Source: Agathobaculum ammoniilyticum
Lineage (GTDB): Bacteria > Bacillota > Clostridia > Oscillospirales > Butyricicoccaceae
Direction of reading: 5' to 3'
Assembly: GCF_025567315.1 (NCBI RefSeq)
Contig: NZ_JAOQJE010000007.1
Location: 1-64,000 of the forward strand
DNA: 64,000 nt
The notes beneath the pieces were generated by a model that was given only the letters and a program-made list of their open reading frames with translations, searched no databases and was not told the DNA's origin. The translations under genes and the position numbers were made by a program. Of the stretch, positions 48,493 through 57,774 are shown piece after piece; positions within the stretch are counted from its first letter, which is position 1, and every line of letters begins with the position of its first letter.

Positions 48493-49863
48493 ATGGCTAA
48501 GATTCCGCACAGACTGTATTTGACCGAAGACCAGATGCCGAAGCAGTGGTACAACCTGCGCGCCGATATGAAAGAACAGCCTGATCCGCTGCTCCATCCC
48601 GGCACGCACCAGCCGCTTCCGGAGGAGGCGCTGTACCCGATTTTCTGCGAAAAGCTCGCCCATCAGGAGCTGGACGGGAAAACGCGCTATATCGATATTC
48701 CGGAGCCGATCCTCGATATGTATAAGCTGTACCGCCCATCCCCGCTGTGCCGCGCGTATAACCTGGAAAAGGCGCTCGGCACGCCCGCGAAGATCTACTA
48801 CAAGTTCGAGGGCAACAACACCTCGGGCTCGCACAAGCTCAACTCGGCCATTGCGCAGGCGTATTACGCCAAGGAGCAGGGGCTAAAGGGCCTGACGACC
48901 GAAACCGGCGCGGGCCAGTGGGGTACCGCGCTCTCCGAGGCGTGCGCGTACTTTGGGCTGGACCTCAAGGTGTTCATGGTCAAGGTGTCCTATGAGCAGA
49001 AGCCGTACCGCAAGGCGGTCATGCAGACCTTCGGCGCGGATGTGACGCCCTCCCCCTCGAACACCACCGAGGCGGGCCGCGCCATCCTCGCCCACGACCC
49101 GAACACCGGCGGCTCGCTCGGCTGCGCGATCTCCGAGGCGGTCGAAATGGCGACGACGCAGGAGGGTTACCGCTATGTGCTCGGCTCGGTGCTCAACCAG
49201 GTGTTGCTGCACCAGTCCATCATCGGCCTGGAAAGCAGGCAGGCCATGGAACTGCTGGACGAATATCCGGACATCGTCATCGGCTGCGCGGGCGGCGGCT
49301 CCAATCTTGGCGGCCTGATCGCGCCGTTCATGCGGGATAAGCTGACCGGCAAGGCCGACCCGCGTATCATCGCGGTCGAGCCTGCCTCCTGCCCGTCGTT
49401 CACACGCGGCAAATACGCGTATGATTTCTGCGACACCGGCCACGTCACCCCGCTGGCGCGCATGTATACGCTGGGCAACGGCTTCATGCCCGCCTCCAAC
49501 CACGCGGGCGGCCTGCGCTACCACGGCATGAGCCCCATCCTTTCCAAGCTGTACCATGACGGCTACATGGAGGCAACCTCGGTCAAGCAGACCGATGTGT
49601 TTGACGCGGCGGTGCAGTTTGCCAAGGTCGAGACCATCCTGCCTGCGCCCGAGTCCAGCCATGCGATCCGCTGTGCGATCGACGAGGCGCTTAAGTGCAA
49701 AGAGACCGGCGAGGCCAAGACCATCCTGTTCGGCCTGACCGGCACGGGCTACTTTGATATGTCGGCTTACGAGGCATATCATAACGGCACGATGCGCAAC
49801 CATGTGCCGACAGACGAGGAACTGCAGACCGGCTTCGACACCCTGCCCGGCCAGCCGGAATAG
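48493..49863 (+). CDS. trpB: Tryptophan synthase beta-like, TrpB2 type
   Basis: 456-residue PLP enzyme that makes tryptophan from indole and serine. The type 2 marks are the long N-terminus (RLYLTEDQMPKQWYNLRADM) and length above 430. The PLP Lys is in NTSGSHKLNSA, and the phosphate loop is CAGGGSNLGG. There is no trpA beside it, so it may scavenge indole. ATG 48493 follows AAGGAG; the frame extension to 48337 lies in the T-box. Confidence 0.93.
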   Translation: MAKIPHRLYLTEDQMPKQWYNLRADMKEQPDPLLHPGTHQPLPEEALYPIFCEKLAHQELDGKTRYIDIPEPILDMYKLYRPSPLCRAYNLEKALGTPAKIYYKFEGNNTSGSHKLNSAIAQAYYAKEQGLKGLTTETGAGQWGTALSEACAYFGLDLKVFMVKVSYEQKPYRKAVMQTFGADVTPSPSNTTEAGRAILAHDPNTGGSLGCAISEAVEMATTQEGYRYVLGSVLNQVLLHQSIIGLESRQAMELLDEYPDIVIGCAGGGSNLGGLIAPFMRDKLTGKADPRIIAVEPASCPSFTRGKYAYDFCDTGHVTPLARMYTLGNGFMPASNHAGGLRYHGMSPILSKLYHDGYMEATSVKQTDVFDAAVQFAKVETILPAPESSHAIRCAIDEALKCKETGEAKTILFGLTGTGYFDMSAYEAYHNGTMRNHVPTDEELQTGFDTLPGQPE

Positions 49864-49895
49864 CTACATAACAACCGGAAAGGGCGTGCGTCTGC

Positions 49896-50234
49896 TTGCC
49901 GTGGGCAGATCAGGTGCTGGATACCATCGTGTCGTGGGCGATACTGCTGTTTGAATATGTGGGCGTGGGCGTGATCGTCGCGTCCGGCGTGCGGGGCGCG
50001 GTGTGTTATGTCCGGCGCGATCCGGAAACGCGCCTTAAGCTGGCCAAAGGCCTGGCGATGGGGCTTGAATTCAAGCTGGGCAGCGAGATCCTGCGAACCG
50101 TGGTCGTGCGGGAGCTTCGGGAGATCGTACTCGTTGGCGCGATCATCCTCCTGCGCGCGGCGCTCACGTTCCTGATCCACTGGGAGATCACAAATGAAGA
50201 GAGGACCGCCGGGCATCCGCCCGAGGAGCCCTGA
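49896..50234 (+). CDS. DUF1622 family membrane protein
   Basis: 112 residues with two to three membrane segments (IVSWAILLFEYVGVGVIVAS; VLVGAIILLRAALTFLIHW) flanking a cytoplasmic loop ending GLEFKLGSEIL, matching DUF1622. It likely starts at TTG 49896 with a weak site. It may be read from the trpB2 transcript, 32 bases upstream. Function unknown. Confidence 0.75.
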   Translation: MPWADQVLDTIVSWAILLFEYVGVGVIVASGVRGAVCYVRRDPETRLKLAKGLAMGLEFKLGSEILRTVVVRELREIVLVGAIILLRAALTFLIHWEITNEERTAGHPPEEP

Positions 50235-50273
50235 GCAGGCCGCGCCGCGCGATCGGCGCGGCCTGCTTTTTCC
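50234..50273 (+). terminator. Terminator after DUF1622
   Basis: AGCAGGCCGCGCCG / CGGCGCGGCCTGCT perfect 14-bp stem and five Ts. Confidence 0.9.
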
Positions 50274-50373
50274 GTTTTCGTGGTGTGCTAAACGGGGCGA
50301 GCGAAAATATTAAGAAATTCCCTCGGTTTTTCTTAATATTTGTCTGGTATCCTGAGATAAAGGAGGGATACGG

Positions 50374-51000
50374 ATGCGGAACCTTTTGCTTCTGGCCTAT
50401 GAAGCGGCAGCGGTTTTGCTGCCCGGCCTTGTACTGTGCGCGGCGCTGTACCGGCGAGGCGGGAAAACTGGACGGGCTGCGCCGCCTTTGCTGCTCCTGC
50501 TGTTTGCCATATACCTGTTTGGGGTGTTCCATGTGACCGGCGCGGGAACGATGTACGACGCGCTCCAGCGCGGGCTGGAGTGGAACGCCGGTCAGGTCAA
50601 CCTGCTGCCGTTTTCACGGGAAGCTGATCCGATGGGCTATGCGCTGAATGTCGTGCTGTTCCTGCCGTTCGGCCTGCTGCTGCCCCTGCTCTGGCCCGCG
50701 CTGGACAGGCTGGGACGCGTGGCCGCGGGCGGGTTTGCCTTTTCCCTGCTGATCGAGCTCAGCCAGCTACTTAACAACCGCCGGACGGATGTGGACGACC
50801 TGCTGATGAACACGCTGGGCGCGGCGCTGGGGCTGCTGCTGTATCGGGCGCTGGCATGGGCGGGGCAGCGCTGTGGGAGAAAGCGGGGAGAGGTTTGCGA
50901 ACCGACGCCCGCGCTGTACATCGTGGCGCTGTTCGCCGGGCGCTTCCTGCTGTTTCATGAGCTGTGGGCGGCGGGGCTGCTGTACGGCTTTGCCGGATGA
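50374..51000 (+). CDS. VanZ-family membrane protein
   Basis: 208 residues, about five membrane segments, with VanZ marks NLLPF and NVVLFLPFGLLLPLLWP, then LIELSQLLNNRRTDVDDLLMN. VanZ proteins give low-level teicoplanin resistance in some hosts, but most are of unknown role. It is followed 73 bases later by the LTA-synthase-like gene, so a cell envelope role is plausible. Confidence 0.88.
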   Translation: MRNLLLLAYEAAAVLLPGLVLCAALYRRGGKTGRAAPPLLLLLFAIYLFGVFHVTGAGTMYDALQRGLEWNAGQVNLLPFSREADPMGYALNVVLFLPFGLLLPLLWPALDRLGRVAAGGFAFSLLIELSQLLNNRRTDVDDLLMNTLGAALGLLLYRALAWAGQRCGRKRGEVCEPTPALYIVALFAGRFLLFHELWAAGLLYGFAG

Positions 51001-51073
51001 AAACACAAAAGCCGGTTGCGTTCCGGCGGAATATACCGTATACTGTCTTTTATGAGACAGGAGGACGGTATAC

Positions 51074-52900
51074 ATGGAGACGCGGGAACGGAAACGGCTG
51101 TTGCTGCATATTCTACTGGCGGCCCTGCCGTTTTGGCTGCTCGATCTGACGCTGCGCGCGGCAACGGGCGGCGCGGCGTGGTATCCGCTGTACGCAGCCG
51201 CGCCCAACCTGTTCTCCCTTGGCTTCGGCGCGCTGTTCACTGCTTTGGCGCTGCTGCCCCCGCGCCGCTGGGGACGCCTGCTTTACGGGCTGATTTACGC
51301 GGTGTGGGCGGTCTATGCCGTGGTGCAGTATGCCGTATGGCGCATCCTCGACCGCGTTTTATTCCTCTCGGATTTCCTGTTCGCGGGGGAGGGGCTGGAT
51401 TTTGCCGGCTATGCCCGCCAGATCATCGACGGGCGGCTCGCAGCGGTTGCGATGCTTTTGCTGCTGTGGGGCGTGCTGGGCGTCTGGTCGCTGCCCGCGG
51501 GGAAGGAACGGCGGCAGGCTCTCCCACTGCTGGCGGCGTTCCTTCTGGCGCAGGGATTCGCGCCGCGCCTGTACGCGCCGGTGCCGGAAACGCTGGACTG
51601 GGATGCATGGGAATCGAGTGGGTATGAATACGAACGCTTTTCTTCGCCCGTTTACGACCTGGCGTTGACTGGACCGTACCAGTTTGTGCTGCACGACGCA
51701 TGGCTGTCGGTCGCGCCCGATCCGGACGGGGCGGAAAAGCGGGCGCGGGTGGACGCGTTTTTCGCGGAGCGGCCCGCCCATCAGGAAAACGAGATGACCG
51801 GCCTGCTCGCGGGCAAAAACCTGATCCTGGTGCAGCTGGAAAGCATTGACGATTTCGTCCTGAACGAACAGAATACGCCTACGCTCGCGCGCCTGCAGCG
51901 TGAGGGGATCTGTTTTTCCGAGTTCTATACCCCTCAGTATTCCAACGGCTATACCTTTAATACGGAATTTGCCGCGCAGACCGGACTCTATCCCTATGCT
52001 AACGGAAACGTCGCCTATTCGCTCAGCCGCAGCGCGTTTCCCGATGCGGCGGGCAGCCTGTTTGGGGACGCCGGCTATACCGCAAACTCCTTTCATAAGA
52101 GCGAGGCCAAGTTTTACAACCGCGGCGCGATGCACCAGGCGTTCGGCTATGAGCAGTACCATTCCGCGCTGCACTATGCGTCCGGCGAGCTGGAGGTTGG
52201 GGTGGATCGCTTTCTGGTGGACTGCGACGAGCTGTATGCGCGTATGATCGACACGGAACCGTTTCTGGACTTTTTGATCACTTACAGCGGCCACCTTGGC
52301 TATGACGAGATCGACGCGCTGACTACCTACGCGCTCGAACAGTATCCGGAATATGCGGATGACAGCCGACCGTATGAAATAAACGGCCTGTTTGCCAAGG
52401 CGCGCCTGACCGACGATATGTTTGCGCGCCTGCTCGAGCGGCTTGCGGAGGACGGGCTGCTGGAAAACACAGTGCTCTGCGTGTACGACGACCATTATGC
52501 CTACGGTCTGACCGACCGCGCGGTGCTGGAGGAATATTCCGCGGCCGCAGGCGGCCGCCTGCTGGAGCGCACGCCATGCTTTATCTGGTATGAGGGCTGC
52601 ACGCCGCGCACGGTGGACAAGACGATGCAGACCGTTGACCTGCTGCCGACGCTGGCGAACCTGTTCGGTCTGCCTGCGCCCCGTACCCTGGGGCGGGATG
52701 CCTTTGACCCGTCATACGCAGGCTGCGCCATTTTTCCTGACGGCACCTGGCTGACCGACGCCGCCTATGTCCAAAATGGAAAGGTCGTGTGGAACGACGG
52801 GATGGCCGAAGAGGAGGTCGCGGAGATGAACGCGTACGCACGCCGTTTCCAGGAGGTCAACGACGCGATCCTTGACACGGATTATTATAGAGAGATATAA
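51074..52900 (+). CDS. LTA synthase-like phosphoglycerol transferase
   Basis: 608 residues: five membrane helices (1-~180) and an external sulfatase-fold domain (from NLILVQLESIDDFVLNEQ). The nucleophile Thr is likely in SNGYTFNTEF, where LtaS has GKTSDAEF; VYDDHYAYG supplies later metal ligands (Asp-Asp-His). It would add glycerol phosphate to lipid anchors or exopolymers and shows the cell is Gram-positive. The helical domain shows little conservation, so a different acceptor is possible. Confidence 0.85.
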   Translation: METRERKRLLLHILLAALPFWLLDLTLRAATGGAAWYPLYAAAPNLFSLGFGALFTALALLPPRRWGRLLYGLIYAVWAVYAVVQYAVWRILDRVLFLSDFLFAGEGLDFAGYARQIIDGRLAAVAMLLLLWGVLGVWSLPAGKERRQALPLLAAFLLAQGFAPRLYAPVPETLDWDAWESSGYEYERFSSPVYDLALTGPYQFVLHDAWLSVAPDPDGAEKRARVDAFFAERPAHQENEMTGLLAGKNLILVQLESIDDFVLNEQNTPTLARLQREGICFSEFYTPQYSNGYTFNTEFAAQTGLYPYANGNVAYSLSRSAFPDAAGSLFGDAGYTANSFHKSEAKFYNRGAMHQAFGYEQYHSALHYASGELEVGVDRFLVDCDELYARMIDTEPFLDFLITYSGHLGYDEIDALTTYALEQYPEYADDSRPYEINGLFAKARLTDDMFARLLERLAEDGLLENTVLCVYDDHYAYGLTDRAVLEEYSAAAGGRLLERTPCFIWYEGCTPRTVDKTMQTVDLLPTLANLFGLPAPRTLGRDAFDPSYAGCAIFPDGTWLTDAAYVQNGKVVWNDGMAEEEVAEMNAYARRFQEVNDAILDTDYYREI

Positions 52901-52901
52901 A

Positions 52902-52941
52902 ACGAACCGGCTTCCCACAAGGGAAGCCGGTTCGTGTTTTT
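52902..52941 (+). terminator. LtaS-like gene terminator
   Basis: ACGAACCGGCTTCCC-ACAA-GGGAAGCCGGTTCGT perfect 15-bp stem with a T-run. Confidence 0.93.
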
Positions 52942-53061
52942 AAGAGACTGTAGAGCGGAATGAGCCGGCAGACTGTCGTCCAGTACTGGGGAAACAGGCA
53001 CGCGCCGCCGCAAAGATGAAAGGCTACCCCAAAAGGGAAGCCTTTGGTTTTGTGACAGCGG

Positions 53062-54015
53062 TCAGTTGAAATACACCAGCTCCTCCGCCGGCCTGTCGGC
53101 GGGGACGACCTCGACCGCATGCAGCACAGGGCCTTCGCCGCGGTACTGGGGCAGGGCTTCGACCGTGACCGAGGCGGTTACGCGCACCCAGTCGCGCAGC
53201 TTGAGGTCCTTTGCGTTGGGATAGCGGCACAGGAAGCCGAGGAACGTGACGTCGTCCGCGCAGCAGACCATGCCGAACCGGCCGGGGACAAACGATCCGG
53301 ACGGCACATTGCCGCCGACATACACCTGCGCGCGGAAGCGGATGGTCTTGCCGTCGTACTTGCTGGGATCGCCGGTGGCGTCGATATACCACAGGCCGTA
53401 ATCCTCATCCCCGATATCGATGATATCCGCGTTGAGATCGAACGGCAGGGGCATGTTGCGGGCGTAGTCCTCGCTGTTTCCGTCCACGTCGTCCAGATAG
53501 ATGGTCGCACGCGGGTTCATGGCGCGGATGTTCTTCTGATAGAGCATCTCCTTGAGCGCATCGGTGCAGCGGTTGAACACCACTAGGTCGGCGGTGGTGA
53601 TATGCTCGAACATCATCGGCCCCATATTCGCCGAGTACAGCGCAAAGGTGGAAGCGTCCACCGTTGTGACGATCTGGTACAGCTCCCAGCGGGCGGGGAA
53701 AACGGAGGTCAGGTCGTCCAGCTTCCACATACCGTTGTATTCGATCAGGATGCGGTCGGGGTCGTATTTCTGCTCGACGCGCTTGAGGATATTGGGCGTC
53801 AGCCGGCTGGCCGATTCGATGGGGACGAGCGCTGTGCCATAGCGCAGCAGCTCCTGCTCGTCATACTCCTCGATGCCCTCCTCACAGAGTAGGAGCGCGG
53901 TGCGCTCGTTCTCCGTGAAGCCGGGGTCGGCGAGAATCTCTTTGATAAAACGGGTTTTGCCACTTTCCAGAAAGCCGGTAAATATATAAACCGGTATCGG
54001 GTCCTTTTTGGGCAT
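53062..54015 (-). CDS. CobW-type GTPase with DUF1980-like C-terminus
   Basis: 317 residues: GTPase domain with Walker A FLESGKTRFI, but the metal motif GCxCC of COG0523 is absent (LLCEEGIEEYDEQEL in its place). The C-terminal ~120 residues (GKTIRFRAQVYVGG ... VTASVTVEA) look like the TIGR03943/YcgQ (DUF1980) OB-like domain. It is 13 bases downstream of the His-rich CobW gene and probably works with it in metal handling. Confidence 0.78.
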   Translation of the reverse strand: MPKKDPIPVYIFTGFLESGKTRFIKEILADPGFTENERTALLLCEEGIEEYDEQELLRYGTALVPIESASRLTPNILKRVEQKYDPDRILIEYNGMWKLDDLTSVFPARWELYQIVTTVDASTFALYSANMGPMMFEHITTADLVVFNRCTDALKEMLYQKNIRAMNPRATIYLDDVDGNSEDYARNMPLPFDLNADIIDIGDEDYGLWYIDATGDPSKYDGKTIRFRAQVYVGGNVPSGSFVPGRFGMVCCADDVTFLGFLCRYPNAKDLKLRDWVRVTASVTVEALPQYRGEGPVLHAVEVVPADRPAEELVYFN

Positions 54016-54027
54016 AAGGCTTCCTCC

Positions 54028-55143
54028 TCAGGCAAGGCCGAACAGGGAAGCAATGCGCTCCTCGTCCAGCTCGGCGCCGATCACACACAGGCGGCCGGTA
54101 TAGTCGGCGGCGCCGCGGCGGATATCGGGCGCGCCCGGAACATAATCAAAATGCAGCCACTGGCCGCCGTCGGCCGCGGGTACGATGCCCTTGGCGCGCA
54201 GCACGGTGCCGAGCGACAGGTCGCCCAGGCCGGTCAGCGCATTCTGCAGGTCCTCCTCTGTGTACAGATGCGGGGTCTCCACACCCCAGGAGGTGAACAC
54301 CTCGTCCGCGTCGTGGTCGTGGCCGCAGCTGCAGTGGTCGTGCTCGTGGTGATGATGCGCGTGACCGTGCTCATGGTCGTGGCAGCCGCAGGTGCAGTCC
54401 GGACCATGTTCGTGGTGGTGTTCATGGTCATGCTCGTGTTCGTGGTCATGCTCGTGTTCGTGGTCATGATGGTGTTCGTGTGCATGCTCGTGGTGGTGAT
54501 GCGCATGATGCGGTTCGCGTGCGATCTCGTCGAGCACCTCCTGCACCAGGTCGCGGCTGCCCTCCATAGTTGCGAGAAGCTGTGCGCCGGTCAGCTCTTT
54601 CCACGGCGTGGTGACGATACGGGCGTGCTCGTTCAGGCCGCGCAGCAGGGCAACGGTTTCGTCCAGACGCCGCGCCGTACACGCCGCCGTGCGGGAAAGC
54701 AGGATCGCGCCGGCATGCGCGACCTGGTTTTCAAAAAATTCGCCGAAGTTTTTCAGGTACATTTTCGCCTTGAGCGCGTCGACAACCGTGACGAACGAGT
54801 TGAGCGTCACATCCAGATGCGCGTTCTGCACGGCGGCGATTACATCAGACAGCTTGCCGACGCCCGAAGGCTCGATCAGGATGCGGTCCGGATGGTACTG
54901 GTCGACCACCTCATGCAGCGCTTTGCCGAAGTCGCCGACGAGCGAGCAGCAAATGCAGCCGGCGTTCATTTCGTTCACCACGATGCCGGCTTCCTTGAGG
55001 AATCCCCCGTCGATGCCGATCTCCCCGAACTCGTTTTCAATCAGCACGACCTGCTCGCCCTGCAGGGCGTCCGCCAGCAGGCGCTTGATGAGCGTGGTCT
55101 TCCCCGCGCCGAGGAAGCCGGAAACGATATCAATTTTTGTCAT
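54028..55143 (-). CDS. CobW/COG0523 metallochaperone GTPase, very His-rich
   Basis: 371 residues. Walker A FLGAGKTTL, metal motif NAGCICC (residue about 66), then DRILIEPSG. Residues about 213-285 are a His/Glu/Asp-rich insert with CTCGCHDH and CSCGHDHD, able to bind many zinc, nickel or cobalt ions. The CobW C-terminal domain follows. The start at ATG 55143 has GAGG; the longer frame to 55203 covers the promoter. A TTAGC-N4-GCTAA box lies upstream, so it is probably metal-regulated (Zur- or DtxR-like). Confidence 0.9.
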   Translation of the reverse strand: MTKIDIVSGFLGAGKTTLIKRLLADALQGEQVVLIENEFGEIGIDGGFLKEAGIVVNEMNAGCICCSLVGDFGKALHEVVDQYHPDRILIEPSGVGKLSDVIAAVQNAHLDVTLNSFVTVVDALKAKMYLKNFGEFFENQVAHAGAILLSRTAACTARRLDETVALLRGLNEHARIVTTPWKELTGAQLLATMEGSRDLVQEVLDEIAREPHHAHHHHEHAHEHHHDHEHEHDHEHEHDHEHHHEHGPDCTCGCHDHEHGHAHHHHEHDHCSCGHDHDADEVFTSWGVETPHLYTEEDLQNALTGLGDLSLGTVLRAKGIVPAADGGQWLHFDYVPGAPDIRRGAADYTGRLCVIGAELDEERIASLFGLA

Positions 55144-55184
55144 AGCTTTCGCCTCACCAATGTAAAATTTATAGGATGAACCTA

Positions 55185-55235
55185 GTATACCACGTTTTAG
55201 CAAAAAAGAAAAGTTTTAGAGTTAGCTTTTGCTAA
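55185..55235 (-). promoter_or_regulatory. CobW operon promoter with TTAGC-N4-GCTAA box
   Basis: Minus-strand TATACT at 55185-55190 with a T-rich -35 region. Upstream is the perfect repeat TTAGC-TTTT-GCTAA (55222-55235), with another TTTTGCTAAAA between. The box has the same TTAG/CTAA form as that before the AraC gene. Confidence 0.5.
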
Positions 55236-55282
55236 TCAAAGTGCAAAAAGCATGATTTCACCGTGGAAAAGCCAGAGAATAC

Positions 55283-55324
55283 TGTGCAAAAAAACGATAA
55301 AACTGTGCAAAAATAAAATGCACA
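55283..55324. promoter_or_regulatory. TGTGCA operator repeats upstream of lacI-type gene
   Basis: TGTGCA at 55283-55288 and 55304-55309 (21 bases apart, two helix turns), with the inverse TGCACA at 55319-55324. The gap between the divergent CobW and LacI genes (55144-55455) holds only these sites and the two promoters. Confidence 0.5.
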
Positions 55325-55373
55325 ATGAGAATACAACACATCGAAGACAGATGTCTAAAATGGGGAAAAGCGC

Positions 55374-55402
55374 TTGTATGGGCAGTTTGCCTGTGCTAAA
55401 AT
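55374..55402 (+). promoter_or_regulatory. Promoter of the LacI gene
   Basis: TTGTAT, 17 bases, TAAAAT, 54 bases before ATG 55456. Confidence 0.6.
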
Positions 55403-55455
55403 GAATTCATCTTGTGAAAAAGATGGTCATGGTCACAAAAGAGAGGGAATCCGCT

Positions 55456-56466
55456 ATGAAAATAACTGCACAGTGGATCGCGGAGCAGTGCGGCGTGTCG
55501 CGCGGCACGGTCGACCGAGTGGTCAACGGTCGGCCGAACGTCGCGCCGGCGGTGCGCGAACGGGTGCAGAAAGTCATTCGGGAATATGGGTACACCACGC
55601 CGGCACAGCGGCATGCGCTGCGCGCGGAGGGAGACTGCCGTATCGGCGTGCTGCTGCCGTGCCTTGATACGCTGCTGATCCGGAAAATGCGCGAAGGGCT
55701 TCGGCTGGCGGTGCGGCAGTGCGGCGCTGCCGATGTGAACCTTTGGGTGGAAGAGCTGAAAAGCCGGTCGCACCGCTCGTATTTTGAAGCGATCGGCCGG
55801 ATGGAGGAAAAAGGCGTCGGCGGCCTGATCGTGGCGGCGCCCGATACGGTCGCCATGGCAGAGGAGATCGACCGCCTAGCAGGGCATGGTGTGCCGGTGG
55901 TCGCCTGCTGCGCGGATGTACGGCGCAGCGGGCGGCTGTGCTATGTCGGCGCGGATATGGAAAAGTCCGGCCGCGTCGCGGCAGGGCTGATCGCCCCGTT
56001 CGTCGCCGGTGGCACGGTGCTCGCGCTGTCCGATCAGCGGGAATTCGCCGGACGGGAGGCGCGCATGCGGGGCTTTCTGGAACGGATGCGCGAGCTGGCC
56101 GACGGGCGGTTTCACGTTGAGCTGGTGGAAAGCGAGGGCGCATACGACCGCTCGTGCGAAGGGCTGCTGCAGCGGCATCCGCATGTCCGCGCCATTTATA
56201 TGCCCAGCGAACTGGCGGGGATATGTCTGGAGGACCCCGCCTATTTGCGTCGGGCAGGCACGATACGGACCGTGTGCCATGGGATGACCGCGGCCGTGCA
56301 GCAATATCTGGAGCGGGGGCGGCTGGACTTCGCAATAGACCAGAACCCGCTTTTGCAGGCCGCGCGCGCGGTCGAGATACTGGTGCGGGCGCTGCGGACG
56401 GGGGAGTCGCCGCGTCAAACAGAAGAATATATGGACATACGCATTATCACACGCGAGCTGCTGTGA
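55456..56466 (+). CDS. LacI-family transcriptional regulator
   Basis: 336 residues: N-terminal HTH (ITAQWIAEQCGVSRGTVDRV, then VNGRPNVAPAVRERV) and periplasmic-binding-type effector domain, with RIGVLLPCLDTLLIRKMREG at its start, as in regulators that sense sugars. ATG 55456 was chosen because the HTH begins there; upstream in-frame GTG 55414 is too long. No sugar genes lie beside it; the efflux operon follows 26 bases downstream and may be its target. Confidence 0.9.
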   Translation: MKITAQWIAEQCGVSRGTVDRVVNGRPNVAPAVRERVQKVIREYGYTTPAQRHALRAEGDCRIGVLLPCLDTLLIRKMREGLRLAVRQCGAADVNLWVEELKSRSHRSYFEAIGRMEEKGVGGLIVAAPDTVAMAEEIDRLAGHGVPVVACCADVRRSGRLCYVGADMEKSGRVAAGLIAPFVAGGTVLALSDQREFAGREARMRGFLERMRELADGRFHVELVESEGAYDRSCEGLLQRHPHVRAIYMPSELAGICLEDPAYLRRAGTIRTVCHGMTAAVQQYLERGRLDFAIDQNPLLQAARAVEILVRALRTGESPRQTEEYMDIRIITRELL

Positions 56467-56492
56467 CAGGAGAGGAGACAAACGGAAAGACC

Positions 56493-57758
56493 ATGAATCG
56501 AAGAGTAATCGGCGCGCTGCTGGCCGGCGCGCTGTGTATGGCAACGGTCGCGCCGGCCGGCGCCGTGAACGGCGGTGGGAGCGTCGCCGTTCAGGAGGAG
56601 GCGCCGCCGGAAACGCTTACCGTCAAGCAGATGGGACTGCGGGCGGTCGAGCGCGCGGTATCGGAAAACAACGCGAGCGTGCAGTCGCTGCGGAAGACCG
56701 CGGCCGGTATGGATACCGGCTCGAGCCTGTCCGAGCAGTTTGAGGCACAGGGCGGCGCGCTGGAACTGCAGATCAAGCAGTACCAGGAGATGATCGGCAA
56801 AATGGAAGAGGCGATGGAGCAGATAGCTGATAAGGAGAGCGACCTGTATAAGACCTACGAGGCGCAGAAAAAGCTGCTGGAAAACCAGCGGGACAGCCTG
56901 CAGCAAAGCGCGGACAGCCTGCCGGTTCAGGGCGCGGCGGCGGTCATGCAGATCGAGGATGCGGTATACCAGCTCAGGAAGCAGGCGGATAACGTGGCCG
57001 ACCAGCTTACAATGGCCGCGCAGACGCTGTTGATCTCCATTCAAAACCTGCAGTATTCGCAGCAGAAGCTCGAACGGCAGCTTGCCTCGCTTGACCGCAG
57101 CCTGGATGTAATGGAAACGCAGCTTTCCCTTGGACTGGTCAGCCAGTACCAGATGGATACCGTGCGCAATCAGCGGGATAACCTTGCGCTTGGCATCACA
57201 AACCTACAGACACAGTGCAACAACCTGGCAAGCAGCCTTGCGCTGATGTGTGGCTATGACGCCGGAACGCTGGTGATGCCGGCGGCTTTCGCGGCGGTGA
57301 CGGAAAAGGATCTGAAAGCGATGTCCTACGAAGCGGATTTGGAAGAAACGCTGAAGAACAGCTTTTCCATCTGGCAGAAGCGCAATACGCTGCGGCAGGC
57401 GCAGAACGTGTATGACGACAGCTATGACAGCAGCGTGTATGCCGTGCAGTCCGCGCGCGAAGCGCTGGCCATCGAGCAGGAAAGCGTGGAAGCGGCCTTC
57501 GCCAGCATGTTCCAGTCGGTGCAGGACTGCCGCGGCACCCTGCAGGCCGCGCAGGCCGCCGAACAGCAGGCGGAGCTGGATTTCAAAACCAGCCAACTGC
57601 AGTATGAGCGCGGCATGCTTTCCCGTCTGGACTATCTGCAGGCGCAGGATACGCTGGAAAACGCAAAGCTGGATGTGCAGACCGCGGAGCTTGGTCTGGT
57701 GTCCGCTTTTAATCAGTATGAATGGGCGAAGCGCGGGCTGACCACTGCCATCGCGTGA
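56493..57758 (+). CDS. TolC-family protein 1
   Basis: 421 residues with signal peptide (VIGALLAGALCMATVAPAGA) and long coiled-coil helices, as in outer-membrane efflux proteins. It ends NQYEWAKRGLTTAIA. TolC proteins normally form a channel across an outer membrane; this genome looks monoderm, so the protein probably serves as an extracytoplasmic partner of the RND pump. Paralogue of the next gene. Confidence 0.82.
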   Translation: MNRRVIGALLAGALCMATVAPAGAVNGGGSVAVQEEAPPETLTVKQMGLRAVERAVSENNASVQSLRKTAAGMDTGSSLSEQFEAQGGALELQIKQYQEMIGKMEEAMEQIADKESDLYKTYEAQKKLLENQRDSLQQSADSLPVQGAAAVMQIEDAVYQLRKQADNVADQLTMAAQTLLISIQNLQYSQQKLERQLASLDRSLDVMETQLSLGLVSQYQMDTVRNQRDNLALGITNLQTQCNNLASSLALMCGYDAGTLVMPAAFAAVTEKDLKAMSYEADLEETLKNSFSIWQKRNTLRQAQNVYDDSYDSSVYAVQSAREALAIEQESVEAAFASMFQSVQDCRGTLQAAQAAEQQAELDFKTSQLQYERGMLSRLDYLQAQDTLENAKLDVQTAELGLVSAFNQYEWAKRGLTTAIA

Positions 57759-57774
57759 GAGAAAGGAGAACAGG

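Noticed and set aside
54234..54540. Possible tandem repeat or CRISPR-like array in the His-rich segment
   Set aside because: The repeats are codon-level His/Glu/Asp repeats inside a coding frame, with no spacers.
54151..55179. 342-residue rightward frame over the His-rich CobW gene
   Set aside because: It arises from the reverse complement of the CAC/CAT-rich insert (Val-rich); no start signal.
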